From positions 1 through 26,812 of IMG/VR virus record IMGVR_UViG_3300021960_000421: DNA of 26,812 nucleotides; one strand, written 5' to 3'. Shown here piece after piece: positions 21,077 through 26,812 of this stretch. The notes under the pieces were generated by a model. That model worked only from the letters and a program-made list of their open reading frames with translations. It ran no database searches and was not told the DNA's origin. Made by a program: the position numbers and the translations under genes. This DNA comes from a virus. Positions within the stretch are counted from its first letter, which is position 1, and the number at the start of each line of letters is the position of its first letter.

Positions 21077-21110
21077 GGCTGTACAGTTTAACTGTACAGC
21101 CTTTTCTTTT
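21077..21110 (+). terminator. Intrinsic terminator
   Basis: GGCTGTACAG (21077-21086) and CTGTACAGCC (21092-21101) form a perfect 10-base-pair stem with a 5-base loop, followed by a T-rich tail (21102-21110). It separates the late virion genes from the iscA-like gene. Confidence 0.93.
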
Positions 21111-21113
21111 TAC

Positions 21114-21142
21114 TTGACTTATGCAACAAAAGAAGGTATAAT
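21114..21142 (+). promoter_or_regulatory. Strong sigma-70 promoter
   Basis: TTGACT (21114-21119), a 17-base spacer and a perfect TATAAT (21137-21142). The normal start site seven bases after the -10 would be 21149, the A of the iscA-like ATG, predicting leaderless mRNA. Confidence 0.85.
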
Positions 21143-21148
21143 ACTAAC

Positions 21149-21490
21149 ATGTTTACTGTAACGCAAAAAGCAGCCGACCAAATTAAGAAAATACTAGAAC
21201 GTGATTTTACACTAACAGGTGTGAGTATCGCTGTTAAACCTAGTGGTTGCAATGGATATACATATGATATCAAACCTTGGGTGCAGATTGATGATGACGA
21301 AGCCTATTACGAACACCGTGAGGTAAAAGTTCGTGTTGTGCCAGGAAGCGAACCTTTTTTACATGGTTGTGAATTAGACTATATAAAAAGTGATGATGGT
21401 TTCTCTGCACGATTTGATGTCATTAATCCACTAGAGGTTGGGCGTTGCGGTTGTGGAGAAAGTTTTAACCTTGATAACCCAAAAATTTGA
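21149..21490 (+). CDS. A-type iron-sulfur carrier (IscA/HesB family)
   Basis: A 113-residue protein, the usual length of IscA. The three conserved cysteines are present: Cys34 in S-G-C-N-G-Y and Cys100/Cys102 in R-C-G-C-G-E-S-F. A-type carriers pass Fe-S clusters to recipient enzymes. Within this genome, the radical-SAM enzyme (6512-7990) is an obvious [4Fe-4S] client, though this link is inferred. The gene has its own early promoter and no leader with a ribosome site. It overlaps the exonuclease gene. Confidence 0.88.
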   Translation: MFTVTQKAADQIKKILERDFTLTGVSIAVKPSGCNGYTYDIKPWVQIDDDEAYYEHREVKVRVVPGSEPFLHGCELDYIKSDDGFSARFDVINPLEVGRCGCGESFNLDNPKI

Positions 21491-22199
21491 TTATACTGAA
21501 TGTAGTAGAACAAACATAAATGGCAAGCGTCATTATTGTTTACCCGATGGAAGCCGTGTTCCTAGTGTTACCACAATACTAGATATAACAAAACCCGCTG
21601 AGAAAAAACGTGCTCTCGCTGAGTGGAAGAAACGGGTTGGGACAGAACGTGCCCAGCAGATTACCACCGAAGCGGCCAATAGAGGTACACGTATGCATAC
21701 CTATCTTGAAGGTTATGTAGAAACTGGCAAGCTCAAACCAAGGCCAAGCAATCCTTTTGCATGGCCCAGTCATGCAATGGCCAGTGTTGTTATTGAACAA
21801 GGCTTGTGCAATGCTAGTGAATTTTGGGGCAGTGAGGTTCCTTTGTATTTTCCTGGTGTATATGCAGGAACAACAGATTTAGTAGGTGTACACGACGATA
21901 TGCCAGCTATCATGGATTTTAAGCAGACCAATAAACCCAAGAAAGAAGAATGGGTTGAAGACTACTATCTACAGCTAGCCGCATATGCGCTCGCACACAA
22001 CGAAGTATATGGCACAGATATTAACAAAGGTGTTATTCTAATGTGTGTTAAACCTAAGCTAAACGAGTCTGGCGCAATACTAGAAGATCCTGAATATCAG
22101 GAGTTTGTTGTAGAAGGCGAGCGGTTTGAGCATTGGAAAAACCAATGGTGGAAACGTTGTGAGCAATACTATACAAAAATGGCTAACAACGAATTATGA
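21471..22199 (+). CDS. PD-(D/E)XK (RecB/MGME1-like) exonuclease
   Basis: A 242-residue protein. Nuclease residues: R-G-T-R-M-H (71-76), Glu122, Y-A-G-T-T-D-L-V-G (Asp136), I-M-D-F-K-Q (Asp149, Lys151) and Y-Y-L-Q-L-A-A-Y-A (Gln168), the full Cas4/RecB/MGME1-type set. TTG 21471 is chosen as start because GGAGAA lies 10 bases upstream; an upstream TTG at 21438 has no proper spacing. It probably processes single-stranded ends during recombination-dependent replication, and overlaps the Fe-S carrier gene by 20 bases. No cysteine cluster for an Fe-S centre is seen. Confidence 0.85.
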   Translation: MITQKFDYTECSRTNINGKRHYCLPDGSRVPSVTTILDITKPAEKKRALAEWKKRVGTERAQQITTEAANRGTRMHTYLEGYVETGKLKPRPSNPFAWPSHAMASVVIEQGLCNASEFWGSEVPLYFPGVYAGTTDLVGVHDDMPAIMDFKQTNKPKKEEWVEDYYLQLAAYALAHNEVYGTDINKGVILMCVKPKLNESGAILEDPEYQEFVVEGERFEHWKNQWWKRCEQYYTKMANNEL

Positions 22200-22204
22200 A
22201 CTAA

Positions 22205-22221
22205 GGTAAATAGTTTATAAT
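22205..22221 (+). promoter_or_regulatory. Probable late promoter before the tail-fibre gene
   Basis: GGTAAATA (22205-22212) matches the TAAATA core of late promoters. A TATAAT (22216-22221) is also present but has no -35 partner at the usual spacing. GAGGA just before ATG 22243 gives a good ribosome site. Confidence 0.45.
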
Positions 22222-22242
22222 ATGAATCGTTGAGGAATTACA

Positions 22243-23607
22243 ATGGCCGTTATACAGATATCACGTATTCAAGTAAGACGTGGATTACATGACAATTTAC
22301 CTTCTCTAGCCAGTGCAGAAATGGGCTGGAGCCTAGATCAACGCAGACTGTTTATTGGTAATGGTACCACAGATGAAGGGGCTCCCGTAACAGGACGCAC
22401 TGAAATTATTACTGAACACAGTGATATATTAGCTCTTATTAATGTTTTTAGTTTTAAGGGTCAACCAGCTGGTTTTATTGCTGCCACTGGTCCAAACAAT
22501 ACACAGTTTACTCGTAGCCTACAAGAAAAGCTAGATGACTTTGTAAATGTGCGTGACTTTGGTGCTAAAGGTGATGGTATTACAGACGACACTGGCGCAA
22601 TCACAAGAGCATTGCATAACACATTTGGATATACCAGTGTTAATGCTGGCAGTAGCACAAGACGTACAGTTTACTTTCCAAGCGGAAAGTATTTGGTAAG
22701 TGATGTTATTAAAGTTCCTCCGTTCACACACTTAGTTGGTGATAGCGCAGAAACTGTACAAATTTATAACGAATCAACAACAAGTTTACTTTCAATCTTT
22801 GAAATTGCTGATAGCAACGACAATGTATCAACTAGCTTTGGTAATGCTGTTGGGCTAATTCAAACTCAAACTAAAGATTATACATTTGAACATATTCATA
22901 TCCAAAATGCCAGTGCTGGTATTAATCCTTGTGTAAGAGCCGCAGGCGGTCGTAAATTCTTCTTTAATAATGTTAAGTTTTCTGGTCCTGCCGCAAGTGT
23001 AGTTAATCCAGGTGCTACTCATAGTGCAATTTATATTGAAAACAATACATTAAACTCAAGTCACTTAGCAAAAGAAATTAAGTTAATTGATTGTATTTTT
23101 GAAAACCACGGGTACGGAATTGAAACAGCTGGTGTGGTGTCAGATATTGTTGCACACAGATCTAAGTTTAGTAATCTTTACAGTTCACGAGTTTTTAGTG
23201 CTACTACTACCAATTACAGTTTTATTGATTGTGTGTCAGAAAGTATTGCTAGTGAAACAAACGTAGACACCAGTTATGTTGACGTAAGAGGAAAAATTAA
23301 TTCTAGTATTGGTAAGACCGTAGTAGTTACAGCAGGTACAAATGGTGTTCTTGCTGAAATAGATTATCTCAACGATTACGAAAACCTTACTGTAAATTAT
23401 GTAATGACTATTGGAAACAGTAGACGCAAAGGAGCATTTACAGGAGTTGGTACAGGATCAAATTACTATTGGCAAGACAATTACATAGAAACAAATACAT
23501 TAAATGTTGGATTAGAAGCAGATTCGAGTACAGGAGTTATTCAAATTGATGCTACTAATGCCGCAGGTGATATTACATTTACTTACTCAGTTGAATACCA
23601 CAACTAA
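22243..23607 (+). CDS. Tail fibre/spike protein with pectate-lyase-like beta helix
   Basis: A 454-residue protein. Residues 1-75 form a virion-anchoring domain (IQISRIQVRRGL, AEMGWSLDQRRLFIGNG) of a kind I associate with tail-fibre N-termini of T4-like marine phages. Near residue 105 is the hallmark of the pectate-lyase-3 family: N-V-R-D-F-G-A-K-G-D-G-I-T-D-D-T-G-A-I. The following 250 residues have the repeating short-strand pattern of a right-handed beta helix. It likely binds or degrades a surface polysaccharide of the host. A late-type promoter and strong ribosome site precede it. The C-terminal 100 residues probably form the trimer end. Confidence 0.87.
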   Translation: MAVIQISRIQVRRGLHDNLPSLASAEMGWSLDQRRLFIGNGTTDEGAPVTGRTEIITEHSDILALINVFSFKGQPAGFIAATGPNNTQFTRSLQEKLDDFVNVRDFGAKGDGITDDTGAITRALHNTFGYTSVNAGSSTRRTVYFPSGKYLVSDVIKVPPFTHLVGDSAETVQIYNESTTSLLSIFEIADSNDNVSTSFGNAVGLIQTQTKDYTFEHIHIQNASAGINPCVRAAGGRKFFFNNVKFSGPAASVVNPGATHSAIYIENNTLNSSHLAKEIKLIDCIFENHGYGIETAGVVSDIVAHRSKFSNLYSSRVFSATTTNYSFIDCVSESIASETNVDTSYVDVRGKINSSIGKTVVVTAGTNGVLAEIDYLNDYENLTVNYVMTIGNSRRKGAFTGVGTGSNYYWQDNYIETNTLNVGLEADSSTGVIQIDATNAAGDITFTYSVEYHN

Positions 23608-23627
23608 GGTGGTAACTGGATCAATTA

Positions 23628-24074
23628 ATGGTATGGAAATTCAATCCTAGTACACGCTTGACACTTTGGAAAGAACTTAGAGAAAAGTGTGATCAGTTAG
23701 ATTTAGAATCAGCACTACAAGAAACAGCAGACTTTTGGTGTTCATGTCCCTGGACGCCTTTTTATTTGGATGAAGAAAATCCAAGTAAATGGCCTACACC
23801 TTGGGATCTGTTAGCAGAAAACTACTATTGCCAAACAGCGGTAGCATATGGTATTTGTAGCACAATTTACTTGACAAAACACTGTCCTGATGTTAAGCTA
23901 CAAATACTAGAAGAAGACGTAACCGGATCGACTATATGTATCTCAATTGTGAATGACAAATATGTTCTTAATATGAATTCTGGTGAAGTCTTAAATAGAC
24001 AATACATAAAAGTAAAGTTTAGAATGAAGCATAGCTATACGGCGGCGGATTTAAAACTACACACCTACACTTAG
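23628..24074 (+). CDS. Hypothetical Trp/Cys-rich protein
   Basis: A 148-residue protein with the segment D-F-W-C-S-C-P-W-T-P-F-Y-L, then W-P-T-P-W-D-L-L-A-E-N-Y-Y-C, which would sit around a helical core; the second half is beta-rich (VKLQILEEDV, TICISIVNDKYVLNMNSG). It looks like a compact enzyme-like or binding domain but I recognise no family. The gene lies between the fibre and nrdA and has only a weak ribosome site. AGGAG of nrdA begins directly after its stop. Confidence 0.72.
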   Translation: MVWKFNPSTRLTLWKELREKCDQLDLESALQETADFWCSCPWTPFYLDEENPSKWPTPWDLLAENYYCQTAVAYGICSTIYLTKHCPDVKLQILEEDVTGSTICISIVNDKYVLNMNSGEVLNRQYIKVKFRMKHSYTAADLKLHTYT

Positions 24075-24084
24075 AGGAGCCTCG

Positions 24085-26409
24085 ATGAACACTGCAAATA
24101 TTCAAGTTACCAAACGTGATGGACGCCGCGAACCGTTAGATCTTGAAAAACTACACAAGGTCGTATTTTGGGCATGTGAAGGCATTAACGGAGTTAGTGC
24201 TAGCCAAGTTGAAATCAAAAGCCATATTTCATTTTTTAATGGTATTACCAGTACAGAAATTCAAGAAACATTAATCAAAAGTGCCGCGGATCTTATTACT
24301 GAAGAAACTCCCAACTACCAATGGGTAGCTGGACGACTACTTTCATATCATATCCACAAACAGGTATATGGTGACTTTGCGCCTTGGCCTCTATACAAAC
24401 TAGTTAAGCGTAACGTAGACATTGGTTACTATACACAAGAACTACTAGACAAGTATAGCGAAGCTGAATTCGCAGAGATGGATGCATACATTGATCATAG
24501 CAAGGACGAAAACTTTACCTATGTTGCTATGGAACAATGGCGCGGCAAATACCTAGTACAGAATCGTGTAACTGGTGACATATATGAAACCCCACAGGTA
24601 TCTTATATGATGATTGCGGCTACACTATTTGGTGACTATCCTAGAGAAACACGCATGCAGTGGGTCAAAGACTATTACGACTCAGTCAGCAACTTTGACG
24701 TGAGCCTGCCTACTCCTGTAATGGCAGGTGTACGTACACCACAAAAGCAGTTTAGTAGTTGCGTTTTAATTGAAACAGATGACAGCTTAGATTCAATCAA
24801 TGCTACAACTTCAAGTATTGTAAAATACGTTAGTCAAAAGGCAGGTATTGGTATAGGCGCAGGACGTATTCGTGCGTTGGGCTCGCCTATTCGCAACGGT
24901 GATGCATACCACACAGGTGTTATTCCATTTTACAAAATGTTCCAATCGGCTACACGTTCATGCTCACAAGGCGGTGTACGCAATGGTGCCGCAACACTAT
25001 ACTATCCAATTTGGCACTTTGAAGTAGAAGACCTTCTTGTACTAAAGAATAATAAAGGCACAGAGGATAATAGAGTACGTCATATTGATTACGGTGTTCA
25101 ATTCAACAAATTAATGTACGAAAGATTAATCTCTGGTGGCAATATCACCTTGTTTTCGCCCCACGACGTGCCGGAAATGTTTGAGGCGTTCTATGCTAAC
25201 CAAGAGCGTTTTAAAGAACTCTACGAAACAGCAGAACGTAACACACGTTTACGCAAGAAAACAATTCGTGCCAGTGAACTGTTTGGTGCGTTTATGGAAG
25301 AGCGTAAAAACACAGGACGCATTTATCTAATGAATGTGGATCATGCTAACACGCACAGTCCATTTGATGAGCGAGTTGCTCCAATTCATATGAGTAACCT
25401 ATGTTGTGAGATTGACTTACCCACAGTACCTCTTAATGATGTTAAGGATGAAGATGGACGTATTGCACTTTGCACACTAAGCGCAATTAACTGGGGCAAT
25501 GTTAAATCACCTAAAGATTTTGAAAAGATGTGTACACTAGCAGTTCGTGGACTTGATGCACTGCTAAGTTACCAGAATTATCCAGTACGTGCGGCAGAGC
25601 TTGCTACACAGGAGTTCCGCCCACTGGGCGTAGGCATTATTAACTTTGCATACTTCCTAGCACGTCAAGGTCTTTCTTATAGCGATCCAAGTGCTATCGC
25701 CGTTGTTGATGAATATGCTGAAGCATGGAGTTACTACTTGCTTAAAGCATCTGCGGATCTTGCACAAGAACAAGGAGCCTGTCTCCGTTGGAAGGATCTA
25801 AAGAGTGCTGAAGGTAAACTACCAATTGACACATACAAGCGAGAAGTTGATGAGCTAATAGCACCACAAGAGCGTATGCCTTGGGCAGAACTACGTGAGC
25901 AGATTCGTGAACACGGACAGCGTAATGCTACGCTAATGGCGATCATGCCTGCTGAAACTTCAGCACAGATTTCAAATGCTACCAACGGCATTGAGCCACC
26001 ACGTGCTCTAGTAAGCGTTAAGCAAAGCAAGCATGGCGCACTACGACAGGTTGTTCCAGGTTACTGGAGACTTAAAAACAAATATGAACTACTGTGGGAC
26101 CAAAAGAGCCCAGAAGGATATCTCAAGCTATGTGCAGTATTGCAGAAATATATTGACCAAGGCATGAGTGTTAATACCAGTTACAATCCTCAGTTTTTTG
26201 AAGATGAAAAGATCCCAATGAGTACAATGCTACAGCATCTTCTACTCTGCTATAAATATGGAATTAAACAGTTGTACTATTTCAACACCTATGATGGACA
26301 AGGTGAAGTTGATATAGACAAACTCACCACACAGGTACAACAACCTAATGTGCAAGAACAAGAATTAACTGCCGTGGACCAGGAAGACTGCGATAGTTGC
26401 GTAATTTAA
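24085..26409 (+). CDS. nrdA: Aerobic (class Ia) ribonucleotide reductase large subunit
   Basis: A 774-residue protein, full length for NrdA. N-terminal ATP-cone-like region ([20 protein letters not shown]). Active-site residues: Cys226 (F-S-S-C-V-L-I-E), Asn438-x-Cys440-x-Glu442 in S-N-L-C-C-E-I, Cys463 (A-L-C-T-L-S), radical-transfer tyrosines in L-Y-Y-F-N-T near the C-terminus, and the regenerating cysteine pair in D-C-D-S-C-V-I at the end. It reduces ribonucleotides to deoxyribonucleotides for phage DNA synthesis with NrdB. AGGAG is 6 bases before the ATG. An extra cysteine (441) next to the catalytic one is uncommon (Leu in E. coli). Confidence 0.95.
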   Translation: MNTANIQVTKRDGRREPLDLEKLHKVVFWACEGINGVSASQVEIKSHISFFNGITSTEIQETLIKSAADLITEETPNYQWVAGRLLSYHIHKQVYGDFAPWPLYKLVKRNVDIGYYTQELLDKYSEAEFAEMDAYIDHSKDENFTYVAMEQWRGKYLVQNRVTGDIYETPQVSYMMIAATLFGDYPRETRMQWVKDYYDSVSNFDVSLPTPVMAGVRTPQKQFSSCVLIETDDSLDSINATTSSIVKYVSQKAGIGIGAGRIRALGSPIRNGDAYHTGVIPFYKMFQSATRSCSQGGVRNGAATLYYPIWHFEVEDLLVLKNNKGTEDNRVRHIDYGVQFNKLMYERLISGGNITLFSPHDVPEMFEAFYANQERFKELYETAERNTRLRKKTIRASELFGAFMEERKNTGRIYLMNVDHANTHSPFDERVAPIHMSNLCCEIDLPTVPLNDVKDEDGRIALCTLSAINWGNVKSPKDFEKMCTLAVRGLDALLSYQNYPVRAAELATQEFRPLGVGIINFAYFLARQGLSYSDPSAIAVVDEYAEAWSYYLLKASADLAQEQGACLRWKDLKSAEGKLPIDTYKREVDELIAPQERMPWAELREQIREHGQRNATLMAIMPAETSAQISNATNGIEPPRALVSVKQSKHGALRQVVPGYWRLKNKYELLWDQKSPEGYLKLCAVLQKYIDQGMSVNTSYNPQFFEDEKIPMSTMLQHLLLCYKYGIKQLYYFNTYDGQGEVDIDKLTTQVQQPNVQEQELTAVDQEDCDSCVI

Positions 26410-26419
26410 GGAAATAAAA

Positions 26420-26812
26420 ATGACAGTCTTTAGCTCTAAAAAAATTGACCACACCAAGTCTTTAGCATTTCTAGACAAAAATGGTGGCAATGGCATTCAA
26501 CGTTACGATGTTGTGAAATATCAACAGTTTGAAAAACTAACTGACAAACAACTTGGCTTTTTCTGGAGACCAGAAGAAGTAGATATCTTGCGTGATGCCA
26601 AAGACTTTAAAGAACTAACAGACCACGAAAAGCATATTTTTACATCAAACCTAAAGCGTCAGATCCTATTAGACAGTGTGCAAGGCCGTTCACCTAACCT
26701 AGCACTACTTCCTATTGTTACACTTCCTGAGCTTGAAACATTCATTGAAACTTGGGCATTTAACGAAACCATCCACAGTCGCAGTTACACACACATTATT
26801 CGCAATGTGTAC
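26420..26812 (+). CDS. nrdB: Ribonucleotide reductase small subunit, N-terminal part (cut by the window edge)
   Basis: 131 residues to the window end. The start is ATG 26420, ten bases after nrdA, with AAGGAAA upstream. Visible ferritin-like features: F-F-W-R-P-E-E-V-D (metal-ligand region with Asp), then H-E-K-H-I-F, and [14 protein letters not shown] carrying two Glu and one His of the di-iron site. The tyrosyl-radical site lies further on. It forms the nrdA-nrdB operon with the previous gene. Confidence 0.93.
   Translation, partial: MTVFSSKKIDHTKSLAFLDKNGGNGIQRYDVVKYQQFEKLTDKQLGFFWRPEEVDILRDAKDFKELTDHEKHIFTSNLKRQILLDSVQGRSPNLALLPIVTLPELETFIETWAFNETIHSRSYTHIIRNVY

Noticed and set aside
22216-22221. 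TATAAT as an early promoter of the tail-fibre gene
   Set aside because: No -35-like element at 16-18 bases upstream; the neighbouring TAAATA core fits better with a late structural gene.

Overview
This window looks like part of the genome of a T4-like myovirus, most similar in gene content to the marine (cyanophage and pelagiphage) branch. The evidence is a compact, AT-rich set of short overlapping genes almost all on one strand. Recognisable T4-type genes are UvsW helicase, clamp-loader small subunit gp62, primase gp61, replicative helicase gp41 and NrdA/NrdB. Late-promoter octamers of the TATAAATA type are also present. No photosynthesis gene or tRNA is seen, so the host cannot be named from this window. 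No stretch longer than 300 bases lacks a gene; the longest gaps are 5525-5690 and 18130-18269.

Layout. 1-4682: recombination/replication block (end of an unknown gene, uvsW, two hypotheticals around a cupin, gp62, a zinc-finger protein, and a small protein carrying the signature motifs of bacterial DNA polymerase III alpha). 4662-5042: the only confident minus-strand gene, convergent with that block. 5090-5524: a probable beta-rich structural protein behind a perfect late promoter. 5691-7990: an unusual metabolic cassette of two overlapping genes, a DUF3050 (haem-oxygenase-like metalloenzyme) protein and a radical-SAM enzyme with a cobalamin-type N-terminal domain. 8015-11956: primase gp61, an SGNH-hydrolase-like protein, an unknown protein and helicase gp41 in a tightly overlapping run.

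12071-17281: a late, probably head-associated run: a conserved small protein, two large low-complexity proteins, a Pol-beta-type nucleotidyltransferase and a ligase-superfamily (KxDG) nucleotidyltransferase. 17280-21110: small late proteins including a Lys/Arg-free 81-residue protein with duplicated late promoters, a coiled-coil/membrane protein, two acidic virion-like proteins, a 54-residue membrane protein and a virion-like protein ending at a strong terminator. Many proteins of 12318-20382 start with the same short pattern, M-[K/R]-[I/L/V]-x-[E/D], which resembles a T4 internal-head-protein targeting/cleavage signal. 21114-22199: an A-type Fe-S carrier and a PD-(D/E)XK exonuclease behind an early promoter. 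22243-24074: a pectate-lyase-fold tail fibre and a hypothetical. 24085-26812: nrdA and the start of nrdB, cut by the window edge.

How the parts may work together (inference): ribonucleotide reductase feeds the gp41/gp61/gp62 replisome; the Fe-S carrier could supply the radical-SAM enzyme; and the nucleotidyltransferase pair, if packaged in the head as its N-termini hint, would be delivered into the host with the DNA. The DUF3050/radical-SAM pair and the packaged-enzyme hypothesis are the two most promising candidates for an undescribed system.
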